From assembly GCA_949300025.1 (NCBI GenBank), contig CASGCS010000008.1, positions 1 to 64,000 of the forward strand: a DNA stretch of 64,000 bases. Direction: 5' to 3'. Positions 7,749-16,341 of the stretch are shown here, in pieces (the first letter of the stretch is position 1; the number at the start of each line of letters is the position of its first letter). The position numbers and the translations under genes are program-made. Origin of the DNA: an uncultured bacterium (GTDB lineage Bacteria > Bacteroidota > Bacteroidia > Bacteroidales > UBA932). The notes beneath the pieces are model-generated. The model was given only the letters and a program-made list of their open reading frames with translations. It searched no databases and was not told the origin of the DNA.

Positions 7749-8324
7749 ATGGAGAGTTTAAAAGGAACACAGACAGAAAAAAATCTTCTGCTCTCATTTG
7801 CAGGAGAGTCTCAGGCCAGGATGAGATACACCTATTTTGCAAGCGTTGCAAAAAAAGAGGGTTATGAGCAGATCTCCGCAATCTTTACGGAAACTGCAGA
7901 TCAGGAAAAGGAACATGCAAAACGTTTCTTCAAGTTTCTGGAAGGGGGCAATGTAGAGATTACAGCTTCTTTCCCGGCCGGCATAATCGGAACTACCGCA
8001 CAGAACCTCAAGGCTGCCGCAGAAGGAGAGCATGAGGAGTGGTCAGACATGTATCCCGCATTCGCTGAAACAGCTGCAAAGGAAGGTTTTACCGAGATTG
8101 CAAATGTATTCAGGAATGTTGCAAGGGCAGAGGCTGAGCATGAGGCAAGATACCGCGCCCTGCTTGCAAGGGTGGAGAACGGAACCGTCTTCGAGAGAGA
8201 GACAGAGATTGAGTGGCAGTGCCGCAACTGCGGTTTTGTGCTCAAGGCAAAGAAAGCGCCTCTCAAATGTCCTGCATGCAACCATCCTCAGGCATATTTC
8301 GAGAGAAAGAAAGTAATAGATTAA
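7749..8324 (+). CDS. rbr: rubrerythrin
   Basis: A 191-residue cytosolic peroxide-scavenging protein. An N-terminal ferritin-like four-helix domain carries the di-iron ligands ([40 protein letters not shown]). A C-terminal rubredoxin-like domain has two CxxC knuckles (CRNCG and CPACN) that hold one iron. Length and domain order are those of classical rubrerythrin, which reduces hydrogen peroxide with electrons from NAD(P)H oxidoreductases in anaerobes. It is co-transcribed with the PerR-like regulator and followed by a strong terminator. Confidence 0.96.
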   Translation: MESLKGTQTEKNLLLSFAGESQARMRYTYFASVAKKEGYEQISAIFTETADQEKEHAKRFFKFLEGGNVEITASFPAGIIGTTAQNLKAAAEGEHEEWSDMYPAFAETAAKEGFTEIANVFRNVARAEAEHEARYRALLARVENGTVFERETEIEWQCRNCGFVLKAKKAPLKCPACNHPQAYFERKKVID

Positions 8325-8344
8325 ACAATGTAACAACATTTCAG

Positions 8345-8380
8345 AAACCGGGCCGGGCAACCTGTCCGGTTTTTGTTTTT
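8345..8380 (+). terminator. terminator after rubrerythrin
   Basis: AAACCGG (8345-8351) pairs with CCGGTTT (8366-8372) around a GC-rich loop, followed by a T-rich tract (TTGTTTTT). It lies 20 bp after the rubrerythrin stop. Confidence 0.8.
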
Positions 8381-8441
8381 CACCGCATTCCAATACATAT
8401 CATGGATTATATTACCTGAATTACGGATATTGCCGGCGCCA

Positions 8442-8473
8442 TTTGCAAAAAAAGGGAGATTTTTATTTTTTTG
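8442..8473 (+). promoter_or_regulatory. possible promoter of the polyferredoxin/aldo-keto reductase operon
   Basis: TTTG at 8442-8445, a 20-base spacer and TTTTTTTG at 8466-8473 (one mismatch to TAnnTTTG) lie 44 bp before the start codon. The position is right but the T-rich context makes the match less specific. Confidence 0.4.
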
Positions 8474-8516
8474 CAGAAAATTACAATAACAACCAACACT
8501 AATTTCACAAAGGCTC

Positions 8517-10007
8517 ATGTTACGTAAAATCAGATTAACTTTTGCCTTGATTTTCTTTTTCATAATCCTGCTGCTCTTTTTAGACTTTACCGGAACTGTC
8601 CACGTCTGGATGGGCTGGCTCGCAAAAATTCAGTTCATGCCTGCAATCATGGCAATGAACTTCATTGTAGTTGCAATACTGCTGGCACTCACCCTGATTT
8701 TCGGACGCCTCTATTGCTCCGTAATATGTCCTTTAGGGGTATTTCAGGATATTGCCGCATGGCTGGGGAAAAAGGCAAGGAAAAACCGCTACTCATACTC
8801 TCCGGCTCTTTCTTGGTTGAGATACACGGTTTTAGGCATATTCGTCATTGCCCTTATCGCAGGCATCGGCTCACTTGTCGCGCTGCTGGAACCCTACAGC
8901 GCATTCGGAAGAATTGCTGGCAATCTCTTTTCTCCGGTCTACTCCGCAATAAACAATTGCCTGGCCTTCATAGCCGAGAGAGCAGACAGTTATGCCTTTT
9001 ACAGAACCGATATATGGATCAAGAGCATTCCCACATTTGCAATAGCTGCTGCAACATTTATAATAATCGTTGTTCTGGCATGGAGAAACGGCCGTACATA
9101 CTGCAATACAATATGCCCTGTGGGTACAATCCTGGGCTTTTTCTCCAGATTCTCATGGTTCAAGCCAATAATTGAGAGTTCCAAATGCGTCAACTGCAAG
9201 GCATGCGAAAAAAACTGCAAGGCATCGGCGATAAACATAGCCGGACATACCATAGATTACAGCCGCTGCGTTGCATGCATGGACTGCATCCAGAAGTGCA
9301 ACAAGGGAGCCATAAGTTATACCCATAAGGCAAAGGAGAAAGAGCAGCCATCTGCCGGCGGGAGGCCCGAAGAGATAAACAGCAACCGCCGCAGTTTCCT
9401 GACCGCAACCGCACTGGTTGCCACTGCCGCAACCGTAAAGGCTCAGGAGAAAAAGGTCGACGGAGGCCTGGCCATAATCGAAAAGAAGAAAATTCCGGAG
9501 CGCTCAACGCCGATTGTCCCTCCGGGAGCACTGAGCCTGAACAATTTCACACGCCACTGCACTGCATGCCAGCTTTGCGTCTCGGTCTGCCCGAACGGGG
9601 TATTGCGCCCATTTGCCGGGCTTATGACACTTATGCAGCCGGAAATGTCTTATGAAAGAGGTTATTGCCGCCCCGAATGCGTCAAATGCTCGGAAGTCTG
9701 CCCGTCGGGAGCCATACGGCCCATAACTGTAGCGGACAAATCCTCTATTCAGATAGGCCATGCCGTATGGGTGAGAGAAAACTGCATTCCTCTTACCGAT
9801 GGACAGAATTGCGGTAACTGTGCAAGGCACTGCCCTGCCGGAGCAATAGCCATGGTTCCTTCGGTCCCTTCAGACAGCAATTCAATTAAAATACCGGTGG
9901 TAAACGTAGAGAAATGTATCGGATGCGGTACATGCGAAAACCTCTGCCCCGCCCGTCCGCTCAGTGCGATATATGTGGAAGGGCATGAACATCACAGGAC
10001 CATTTAA
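8517..10007 (+). CDS. fused NapH/NapG-like membrane polyferredoxin
   Basis: A 496-residue iron-sulfur membrane protein. Residues 1-230 contain several transmembrane helices and two cytoplasmic CxxxCP motifs (CSVICPLG, CNTICPVG), the NapH/CcoG signature for quinol oxidation. Two 4Fe-4S clusters follow (CVNCKACEKNC, CVACMDCIQKC). After an internal NRRSFL at residues 290-295 and an alanine-rich hydrophobic stretch comes a second ferredoxin half with four more Cys-rich sites (CTACQLCVSVCP, CVKCSEVCP, CGNCARHCP, CIGCGTCENLCP), similar to NapG/NrfC. NapH and NapG are normally separate proteins, so this looks like a fusion. It probably passes electrons from menaquinol to the neighbouring exported aldo/keto reductase, 27 bp downstream. 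The electron path is inferred. Confidence 0.85.
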   Translation: MLRKIRLTFALIFFFIILLLFLDFTGTVHVWMGWLAKIQFMPAIMAMNFIVVAILLALTLIFGRLYCSVICPLGVFQDIAAWLGKKARKNRYSYSPALSWLRYTVLGIFVIALIAGIGSLVALLEPYSAFGRIAGNLFSPVYSAINNCLAFIAERADSYAFYRTDIWIKSIPTFAIAAATFIIIVVLAWRNGRTYCNTICPVGTILGFFSRFSWFKPIIESSKCVNCKACEKNCKASAINIAGHTIDYSRCVACMDCIQKCNKGAISYTHKAKEKEQPSAGGRPEEINSNRRSFLTATALVATAATVKAQEKKVDGGLAIIEKKKIPERSTPIVPPGALSLNNFTRHCTACQLCVSVCPNGVLRPFAGLMTLMQPEMSYERGYCRPECVKCSEVCPSGAIRPITVADKSSIQIGHAVWVRENCIPLTDGQNCGNCARHCPAGAIAMVPSVPSDSNSIKIPVVNVEKCIGCGTCENLCPARPLSAIYVEGHEHHRTI

Positions 10008-10034
10008 CATTTTCAAAGAAGCAAACCCACAGAT

Positions 10035-11429
10035 ATGAAAAAAGGAAAAGATATATCGCGCAGAAACTTTCTGAAAAAATTGGGAACGGGCGCCACCACT
10101 GTCACGGTTGCCGCCGCAGCCGCTGCATGCGGTTCCAAAAAAGGGAATCTTTCGGCATCGGCCTCAACAAAGAGGGAGATTCCTACCGATAAAATGACAT
10201 ACAGGGTAAACCACAACAATAACGACAGGGTATCTCTTCTGGGGTACGGGTGTATGAGATGGCCTATGGTTCCCAACCCGTCGGGGCAAGGCGAAATCGT
10301 AGACCAGGAGAGCGTAAACCGGCTTATAGATTTTGCGCTCGAGCATGGGGTCAACTACTTCGACACCTCTCCGGCCTACTGTCAGGGATATTCCGAAGGT
10401 GCAACAGGGGAAGCCCTTAGCCGCTATCCGCGCGAAAAATATTTAATAGCCACCAAACTCTCCAATTTTGCTCCTTCCACATGGAGCAGAGAGGGCTCCA
10501 TAAAAATGTATCACGACTCATTCAAGGAGTTGAGAGTGGATGTCATTGATTACTATCTGCTGCACTCGATAGGCAACGGCGGCATAGAGACATTCAACAG
10601 GCGCTATGTGGAAAACGGAATGATAGATTATCTTATCAAGGAGCGTAAAGCGGGAAGAATCAGGAATCTGGGATTTTCGTTCCATGGAACAAAAGAGGTG
10701 TTCGACCAGGTTCTGGCCATGCATGAACAGGTTCACTGGGATTTTGTACAGATACAGCTCAACTATGTAGACTGGCGCCACGCCTCCGGAGCAAATGTAA
10801 ATGCAGATTATCTCTATGCAGAACTGGTAAAGCGCAACATTCCGGCCATAATCATGGAACCGCTGCTCGGAGGGCGTCTTTCCAACGTCCCGGAGCATAT
10901 CATGATGCGTCTTAAAGAGCAGCGCCCCGATGAAAGCGTTGCATCATGGGCATTCCGTTTTGCAGGTTCGCACGAAAACGTACTTACCGTATTGAGCGGC
11001 ATGACATATATGGAGCATCTGCAGGACAATCTGCTCACCTACTCTCCCCTCGTTCCTCTCAATGAACAGGATTATGTTTTTTTGGAAGAGACGGCTCAGC
11101 TTATGCTGCAGTATCCGACAATCCCGTGCAACGACTGCAAATACTGCATGCCTTGTCCATACGGCATTGATATTCCGGGAGTGCTTCTGCACTACAACAA
11201 GTGTGTAAATGAGGGAAATGTCTCGAGATCCTCGCAGGACGACAACTACAAAAAGGCAAGGAGGGCCTTTCTGATAGGCTACGACAGAAGCGTTCCGCGT
11301 CTCAGACAGGCAGACCACTGCATAGGATGCGCGCAATGCAACGAACATTGCCCTCAAAGCATAGACATTCCGGCCGAGATGCAGCGCATAAACAATTTTG
11401 TAGAGCAACTCAAGCGACAGACGCTATAA
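10035..11429 (+). CDS. Tat-exported aldo/keto reductase with C-terminal 4Fe-4S ferredoxin domain
   Basis: A 464-residue protein. The N terminus has a twin-arginine motif (SRRNFLKKLG), a hydrophobic alanine stretch and a Cys (AACGSKK) suggesting a Tat-translocated lipoprotein. An aldo/keto reductase barrel follows with the usual catalytic residues: Asp and Tyr in FDTSPAYCQG, Lys in IATKLS and His in YLLHSIGN. The last 90 residues hold two ferredoxin-type Cys clusters (CNDCKYCMPCPYGIDIPG, CIGCAQCNEHCPQ). Such AKR-ferredoxin proteins are common in gut anaerobes but their substrates are largely unknown. The gene follows the NapH/NapG-like fusion and is followed after one base by a DUF1893 gene, so the three form an operon for a periplasmic reduction. 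Confidence 0.88.
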   Translation: MKKGKDISRRNFLKKLGTGATTVTVAAAAAACGSKKGNLSASASTKREIPTDKMTYRVNHNNNDRVSLLGYGCMRWPMVPNPSGQGEIVDQESVNRLIDFALEHGVNYFDTSPAYCQGYSEGATGEALSRYPREKYLIATKLSNFAPSTWSREGSIKMYHDSFKELRVDVIDYYLLHSIGNGGIETFNRRYVENGMIDYLIKERKAGRIRNLGFSFHGTKEVFDQVLAMHEQVHWDFVQIQLNYVDWRHASGANVNADYLYAELVKRNIPAIIMEPLLGGRLSNVPEHIMMRLKEQRPDESVASWAFRFAGSHENVLTVLSGMTYMEHLQDNLLTYSPLVPLNEQDYVFLEETAQLMLQYPTIPCNDCKYCMPCPYGIDIPGVLLHYNKCVNEGNVSRSSQDDNYKKARRAFLIGYDRSVPRLRQADHCIGCAQCNEHCPQSIDIPAEMQRINNFVEQLKRQTL

Positions 11430-11430
11430 A

Positions 11431-11856
11431 ATGGTTGAACTGATAGAAAGACTGTATGAAAGCGGCTGCTCCTGCGTCATAAGAAACAGAGCCGGAGAGA
11501 CAAGATATTTTTACAGACGGGGCGTTGCAGACCTCTACGAACTGGTCTGCAGCGACTCTGCTTTCCTTGAAGGAGCATCCGTTGCAGACAAGGTTGTAGG
11601 AAAAGCAGCAGCCGCCATTATGATAAAGGGAGGAATTTCACAATTGTATTCCACCGTGCTGAGCGAGCCGGCGGAAAAACTGTTCACCGCACACGGAGTT
11701 CAGGTTTCATGCGGAAAGATTGTTCCCTTTATTGAAAACAGAGACAAAAGCGGATGGTGTCCTATGGAAAGACTCTCCCGCAATGAAGATTCAATAGATG
11801 CGATTTTCTGCAAGATTGGAAATTTCCTTTCCGCAGTAAAAGAAGAGAGGTCCTAA
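11431..11856 (+). CDS. DUF1893 domain protein
   Basis: A 141-residue soluble protein without a signal peptide. The sequence matches the DUF1893 pattern, a cytidine-deaminase-like fold: an N-terminal CSCVIRN strand, a central [13 protein letters not shown] segment and a C-terminal [12 protein letters not shown]. Many DUF1893 proteins travel with iron-sulfur redox proteins and their biochemical role is not established. It begins one base after the aldo/keto reductase stop and clearly belongs to that operon. Its end overlaps the convergent sigma-factor gene by 4 bp. Confidence 0.8.
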   Translation: MVELIERLYESGCSCVIRNRAGETRYFYRRGVADLYELVCSDSAFLEGASVADKVVGKAAAAIMIKGGISQLYSTVLSEPAEKLFTAHGVQVSCGKIVPFIENRDKSGWCPMERLSRNEDSIDAIFCKIGNFLSAVKEERS

Positions 11857-12350
11857 TCCTGCAGCCGGTCTATCAGTTTCTGTTTTGAAAAGTGGATGCG
11901 GCTCTTTACCGTTCCCAGTTTCAGCCCCAGTTCTTCGGCAATCTCTTGATACTTGTATCCGTCTTCATGCATCTGGAACGGGATTCTGAATTCAGGCTCC
12001 AGCGAATTTATATGCCCTACTATCTCTCCATAGCCTAAATCGCTCTCGGGGCCGCGCTCTGCAGGTCTGCTGTTCAATACATACTCCTGCACATCTTTAC
12101 TGAACAGCGTCTGCCTGCGCATCCTTTTGCGATAATCGTTTATAAAGGTATTTTTCATGATTGTAAAGAGCCAGGCCTTGAGATTTGTAGAAAGGTCGAA
12201 TTTGTCGAGGTTGCTCAAGGCCCTGCAACAGGTCTCCTGCAACAGGTCTTCTGCATCGTCGGCATCGGATGTAAGCGAATATGCATACCTTTTTAGCGAA
12301 GGAGCAAGTTCCACTATCTGTTCATCGATTTTTCCGTCTCTCATATTCAT
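11853..12350 (-). CDS. ECF-type RNA polymerase sigma factor
   Basis: A 165-residue sigma-70 family protein. Region 2 is visible as [14 protein letters not shown] and [20 protein letters not shown]; region 4 as [27 protein letters not shown], a helix-turn-helix. Starting at [11 protein letters not shown] (12350) gives a typical ECF length; the longer upstream reading adds 33 residues of non-typical sequence. No anti-sigma factor gene is adjacent, unlike the FecI/FecR pairs common in Bacteroidetes. It converges on the DUF1893 gene with a 4-bp overlap and diverges from the tRNA-Ser gene. Target genes cannot be inferred. Confidence 0.88.
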   Translation of the reverse strand: MNMRDGKIDEQIVELAPSLKRYAYSLTSDADDAEDLLQETCCRALSNLDKFDLSTNLKAWLFTIMKNTFINDYRKRMRRQTLFSKDVQEYVLNSRPAERGPESDLGYGEIVGHINSLEPEFRIPFQMHEDGYKYQEIAEELGLKLGTVKSRIHFSKQKLIDRLQD

Positions 12351-12471
12351 GGCCGCATGCTGTTTGCTACATACAGGCAACGGAACGAAAAGCATGCCAC
12401 CGCATTTTATTGAACGGTATTGGACATAAAGAGAATAAAAATGGAACAAAACAACATTAAAAAAATATTTT

Positions 12472-12502
12472 ATTGCTATATTAAAAATATTGTTTACATT
12501 TG
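12472..12502 (+). promoter_or_regulatory. promoter of tRNA-Ser
   Basis: ATTG at 12472-12475, a 19-base spacer and TACATTTG at 12495-12502 fit the Bacteroides promoter with one mismatch in the -33 box. The tRNA begins 17 bp downstream. Confidence 0.6.
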
Positions 12503-12519
12503 CAGTCCCAAACGGGATT

Positions 12520-12604
12520 GGAGAGGTGGTAGAGTGGTCGATTACGGCAGTCTTGAAAACTGTTGAGCTGAAAGGCTCCGGGGGTTCGAATCCCTCCCTC
12601 TCCG
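12520..12604 (+). tRNA. tRNA-Ser (anticodon UGA)
   Basis: An 85-nt class II tRNA. The acceptor stem GGAGAGG (12520-12526) pairs with CCTCTCC (12597-12603) and a G discriminator follows. The anticodon loop CTTGAAA presents TGA between GCAGT and ACTGT. A long variable arm (GAGCTGAAAGGCTC) and a T arm with GGTTCGAATCC are present. CCA is not encoded. Confidence 0.96.
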
Positions 12605-12624
12605 CAAAAGGGTGCAGAAAAGTC

Positions 12625-12651
12625 GCCGAGCTTGCTCGAGCGGCTTTTTTT
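12625..12651 (+). terminator. terminator-like hairpin after tRNA-Ser
   Basis: GCCG...CGGC (within 12625-12644) followed by seven T (12645-12651), 21 bp after the tRNA. The inner part of the hairpin (GAGCTTGCTCGAG) can pair in more than one way. Confidence 0.6.
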
Positions 12652-12685
12652 GTATCCTTTTGCCACGCCCCGCCGCAGGCGGGCG

Positions 12686-13271
12686 GGGATGTGCGACCAA
12701 CGGGAGCAAATCCCTCGGAGAGGGAGTGATTGCTCTCCCTTCATTAACTACACCAAGCAGACAGGAAGCCCCGCTTCCAATGGAGGAAAAATAAATAAAA
12801 AACAAAGCTGTTGCGCAGGCAACAGCAGCCACCTTTTCTTGCAAGGGCCCCGCCCGGCAAGGGCGATAGGGAATGCGCAGCGAAGTGAAACGGAGCGAGC
12901 AAAATCCCAACCAGGTCACATGAAAAGCAGAATGTGCCTGACAGAAGTCAGGCGTTTTTCGTATCGGAGCTGACAGGGCAGAGCCCCTGCTCGGGGACTG
13001 GAAGTTTCGGTACGGGAAAGACAGGCGCAGCCTGACACATTCTGCGGAATTCATGTAAGACAGCCCGCGGCAGGGAATGGGAATGCGCAGCGAAGTGAAA
13101 CGGAGCGAGCAAAATCCCTCGCCGCTATAAACTGAAGAAACGACTGTCAGACCTTGCAAGGGCCCCGCCCGGCAAGGGCGATAGGGATGTCGGAGCTTGC
13201 GACGAAATCCCTATATTTCATCTGAAATATGGCAGTTTAAAAGTCCGTTTTATCCGAAATATGGCAGTTTA
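12686..13271 (+). repeat. structured repeat region downstream of tRNA-Ser
   Basis: No gene is supported from 12652 to 13407. A 40-bp unit that starts GGGAATGCGCAGCGAAG and ends AAAATCCC occurs identically at 12869-12908 and 13079-13118. Shorter hairpins with the same GGGAT...ATCCC ends lie at 12686-12714 and 13184-13211. A 34-bp unit beginning CTTGCAAGGGCCCCGCCC occurs identically at 12838-12871 and 13153-13186, directly upstream of two of them. A 16-bp direct repeat GAAATATGGCAGTTTA lies at 13224-13239 and 13256-13271. Long imperfect inverted arms (about 12916-12942 against 13028-13058) join part of the region. Confidence 0.8.
12936..12959 (+). terminator. hairpin with T-tract inside the repeat region
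   Basis: GCCTGAC (12936-12942), loop AGAA, GTCAGGC (12947-12953), then GTTTTT. It has the form of a factor-independent terminator but follows no recognised gene. It could end a non-coding transcript or be part of the repeat structure. Confidence 0.5.
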
Positions 13272-13407
13272 TTTGAAAAAATTATTACACCAAAGCAGAC
13301 GCACTTTCCGGAACAGCATCCCGACAGGTATTTGCAGGCCTTTGTTTGCGGGCTTGCTGTACCTGTCGGCCTTATGCTGAACAATCAACTGTTTAAACGG
13401 CAAATCG

Positions 13408-14013
13408 TTACTCCACAAACTTCACATAATCAGGCTTGCGCGGTGCGGGAGCAGGATATTCACCCGCAGGATAGCCGAGTATGCAGTTTCCTATGCCCTC
13501 ATAATCGCCTTCAATTCCCCACTCTTTCAGGAGCGCCTTGCCTTCCTCGCTGTCGAAGACCTCCTTTGCGCGGTGAATCCAGCAGCTGCCCAATCCCAGA
13601 GCATGGGCGGCATTCATAAGGTTGCCCATAACGAGCGCCCCGTCGTAAACATGCGTAGGAACATTCCTGTCTGCCAGTACCACCAGCACTACCGGCGCAC
13701 CGTAAAACGGATCGTTTTCCGAACCCATAACCCCGGCATTAAGGCGTGAGAGGGTATCGCGCACGGCCTTGTCTGTAACCGCCACGATAATCGGAGACTG
13801 TCTCCCCATTCCTGTAGGTGCGTATGTTCCCGCCTCTACCACCTTTTTAATCAACTCCATATCAGGAACCTTTTCCTGATACGAACGTATTGCACGACGC
13901 GTCTTGAGATTCTCGATAGTTTCATTCTTTGTCATAACCTGTTCATTTTGTGTATTCGTACATGATGCAAACAACCCTAACATCAGTACCAGTGATAAAA
14001 AACAATACTTCAT
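13408..14013 (-). CDS. nitroreductase family protein, predicted lipoprotein
   Basis: A 201-residue flavoprotein of the nitroreductase fold. FMN-binding and dimer features are visible: TRRAIRSYQEKVPD, GTYAPTGMGRQSP, a central GAPVVLVVLADR, then GLGSCWIHRAKEVF and a C-terminal LGYPAGEYPAPAPRKPD. The start at 14013 gives a lipoprotein signal (MKYCFLSLVLMLGLFASC) ahead of the enzyme; starting at the internal MTKNETIENL instead would give a cytosolic enzyme of usual length. An exported nitroreductase would be unusual. It lies 22 bp after aqpZ on the same strand and is probably co-transcribed. Substrate unknown. Confidence 0.85.
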   Translation of the reverse strand: MKYCFLSLVLMLGLFASCTNTQNEQVMTKNETIENLKTRRAIRSYQEKVPDMELIKKVVEAGTYAPTGMGRQSPIIVAVTDKAVRDTLSRLNAGVMGSENDPFYGAPVVLVVLADRNVPTHVYDGALVMGNLMNAAHALGLGSCWIHRAKEVFDSEEGKALLKEWGIEGDYEGIGNCILGYPAGEYPAPAPRKPDYVKFVE

Positions 14014-14035
14014 AAACCGATAATTCTTTATTTTA

Positions 14036-14710
14036 TTAATTCTCCTTTCCCAAGCATTTCCAGACACCTGCAGCAACGGCGCCGCCAAGCAGAGGAGCAA
14101 CGATAAAGAGCCAGAGCTGTGAAAGCGCCGCACCTCCCTCGAAGAGGGCCGGACCGATTGAACGGGCAGGGTTTACAGATGTTCCGGTAATCGGAATACA
14201 GACTATATGCACCAGAACAAGAGTAAGGCCTATCGCCAGGCCTGCCAGATTTCCTGCACCGCGTTTCCCGTCAGTAGAGCCGAGAACCACCAGCACGAAT
14301 ATGAAGGTGAACACGGCTTCAGCAATGAAAGCCGGGACCAGATTGCCCTCTGCAAAACTGTTTGCACCTGTCTCTGTCGCACCGGTCATAACTGCGCCGC
14401 TGTGCACCAGGGCATAAAGAATGGCGGAACCGATTACCGCTCCTATAACCTGCATGACCATATAGGCCAGAGCTTCGCCGCTTTTCATACGTCCGCCAAG
14501 CCATACGCCCAACGTAATGGCCGGATTGATATGGCAGCCGGAAACAGGGCCAATCGCATAAGCCATTGCCACAACCGAAAGGCCGAAAGCAAAGGCAATC
14601 GTAAGTACTGCAACCGTACTTGTAGCGCCGCCGTTGAATACTGCAGCACCGCAACCCATGAGGACCAGCACCATTGTGCCGATACACTCAGCAATTAATT
14701 TCTTTTTCAT
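14036..14710 (-). CDS. aqpZ: aquaporin Z-like MIP family channel
   Basis: A 224-residue inner-membrane channel with six transmembrane helices. Both pore NPA motifs are present: GCHINPAITLGVW in the first half and GTSVNPARSIGPALF in the second. The His before the first NPA region and the Arg after the second fit a water-selective aquaporin rather than a glycerol facilitator. Length is typical of AqpZ. The family provides rapid water movement during osmotic change. The nitroreductase gene follows after 22 bp. Confidence 0.94.
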   Translation of the reverse strand: MKKKLIAECIGTMVLVLMGCGAAVFNGGATSTVAVLTIAFAFGLSVVAMAYAIGPVSGCHINPAITLGVWLGGRMKSGEALAYMVMQVIGAVIGSAILYALVHSGAVMTGATETGANSFAEGNLVPAFIAEAVFTFIFVLVVLGSTDGKRGAGNLAGLAIGLTLVLVHIVCIPITGTSVNPARSIGPALFEGGAALSQLWLFIVAPLLGGAVAAGVWKCLGKEN

Positions 14711-14857
14711 TTTATGTATGGTTTGGAAATCATTTGCAACAGTGCCAAGTTACAACATTTTTTAAAATCAGCAGCTCTACGGCACTATAAATCTAAAGAA
14801 ATTGTCAATAAGAAAAACATCGCAGATGCAGCAGCGTGCAATTGTTCTCCAAATCAT

Positions 14858-16228
14858 TCAAAGCAAAGGAGTCATATATAAAGGCAGATACACAATGCCA
14901 TCTTCTCTTTTCACATCCTTGTCGTGGAGTACGTAGGGTGTCGACAATTGGGAGCCATACTTTGCCATGCACTTTTTCAATGAATTCAGCGTATAACGTT
15001 GTCCTGACTTAACCTCTATGGGTGAAATATTGTGCCTGCTGGTAGTCATCGGTTTGGCTATCAGAAAATCAATTTCCATGCGGTCCTCGGACGATGTCCT
15101 GGAACTGTTGCTGAAAAAATAAAGTTTGTGCCCTGCAGCCCTAAGCATTTGGGCAACGATGTTCTCCACCAGCATTCCTTTGTTCACTTCAAGTTTGTCG
15201 AACATCAGTTTCCGGTACAGGTCTGCACTTACAATTCCCCGCTCGTCGAAAGCATGGCTGACAAGCAGTCCGGTATCACCCATATAGCATTTCAACGTAG
15301 TGCGTTCTTCATTCAGTTTCAACCCTATGCCCGGCTCCGTGGAGTTATAGCAGCAGTTGATGATTTTAGCGTCATTCAACCAAAAGAAAGCCTGCGAATA
15401 ATCACGCATACGGGCTTCGTTCTGCAATGCAGACAAAAGAAACTTCTTTTCGCGCTTTTGCAATTGCCCAGGTATTTCTTCGAAGATGGCGGCGACTTTC
15501 GTTTCCTGACTGTCTGCATATTTATGAATATCATTGCGATAAAGGGCCAATATATCGCGTTTCACCTCATCCGTCTTTTCAAAATCCCGCGTTTCCACAT
15601 ATTTGGAAACAGCCTGCGGCATACCTCCTACTATCAGATATTGTCTGAAATAATCCATTGCCCGACGGTGGAAAGCCTCCATCGGAAGGAGTTTGTCGAA
15701 CCTCATCCGAATGTATGGCATCAGCATCTCATCTCCCATAGCCCACAGGAATTCCTCAAAGTCCATCGGGAACATTTCTATGGCATGTTCTTCGGAAGGC
15801 AGCATAATATCCTTGACATTCTTCTTTATGGAAACTAGCGAGCCTGTCTCGATGTAATCATAACGCCGGTCTGCCACCAAATGCTTGATGGCGGCACGTG
15901 CACGGGGACAAAACTGTATTTCATCAAATATAACCAAAGAACGGGCTTGCTCGTCTTTTGTCTGTCGTGGGGCAAGTTTCCGTCTGAAATAAAGCTCCAG
16001 ATTCATGAAAAGCATATCGAGATCGTCCAGATAAATATCGAAAAACTCTATCACTTGCGGACTTACCTTACTGAAATCCACCAGAATGTAAGACTCATAT
16101 TCCCTTTGCGCGAATTCTTCCACAATATAGCTTTTCCCTATACGTCTGGCTCCTTCTATCAACAGGGCGGTGTCGCCTTTATGGTTCTTCTTCCATTCCA
16201 ACAGTTTATCGTATATCTTCCTTTTCAT
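14858..16228 (-). CDS. AAA ATPase with DUF4143 domain
   Basis: A 456-residue cytosolic ATPase. Residues about 20-150 carry the nucleotide-binding site: Walker A in EGARRIGKSY and Walker B in SLVIFDEIQ. The C-terminal half is the DUF4143 winged-helix/nuclease-like region with EIDFLIAK and PIEVKSGQRYTLNSL. The family is abundant in gut Bacteroidetes, often as isolated genes or in defence-like contexts, and its function is unknown. The gene stands alone, with a phased repeat array upstream (16342-16487). The C-terminal E-x-D...E-x-K arrangement resembles a PD-(D/E)xK nuclease core, which is an inference. Confidence 0.88.
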   Translation of the reverse strand: MKRKIYDKLLEWKKNHKGDTALLIEGARRIGKSYIVEEFAQREYESYILVDFSKVSPQVIEFFDIYLDDLDMLFMNLELYFRRKLAPRQTKDEQARSLVIFDEIQFCPRARAAIKHLVADRRYDYIETGSLVSIKKNVKDIMLPSEEHAIEMFPMDFEEFLWAMGDEMLMPYIRMRFDKLLPMEAFHRRAMDYFRQYLIVGGMPQAVSKYVETRDFEKTDEVKRDILALYRNDIHKYADSQETKVAAIFEEIPGQLQKREKKFLLSALQNEARMRDYSQAFFWLNDAKIINCCYNSTEPGIGLKLNEERTTLKCYMGDTGLLVSHAFDERGIVSADLYRKLMFDKLEVNKGMLVENIVAQMLRAAGHKLYFFSNSSRTSSEDRMEIDFLIAKPMTTSRHNISPIEVKSGQRYTLNSLKKCMAKYGSQLSTPYVLHDKDVKREDGIVYLPLYMTPLL

Positions 16229-16290
16229 AATTCACATATTCAACTTTATCATTATGCAGATATTGCACATATTCAAGATTATTGTTTTGG

Positions 16291-16298
16291 CAAATATA
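16291..16298 (-). promoter_or_regulatory. -7 box of the DUF4143 ATPase promoter
   Basis: On the reverse strand TATATTTG (plus-strand CAAATATA 16291-16298) lies 63 bp before the start codon, with a TGTTG about 21 bases further upstream as a weak -33 element. Confidence 0.5.
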
Positions 16299-16341
16299 CA
16301 CATTTTCCAAATTATTTCACAACAGCTTGTACCAGCTTGAA

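Noticed and set aside
12490-12729. A plus-strand frame of 79 codons covering tRNA-Ser
   Set aside because: It reads through the tRNA gene, which is fully supported by its structure.
13197-13619. A 140-codon plus-strand frame across the repeat region and the nitroreductase gene
   Set aside because: It is antisense to a well-supported nitroreductase for half its length, and the rest covers direct repeats; the translation has no recognisable domain.
14711-14857. Promoter for aqpZ
   Set aside because: Only a partial TAACTTGG-type match is visible on the reverse strand, with no -33 box, so it was not listed.
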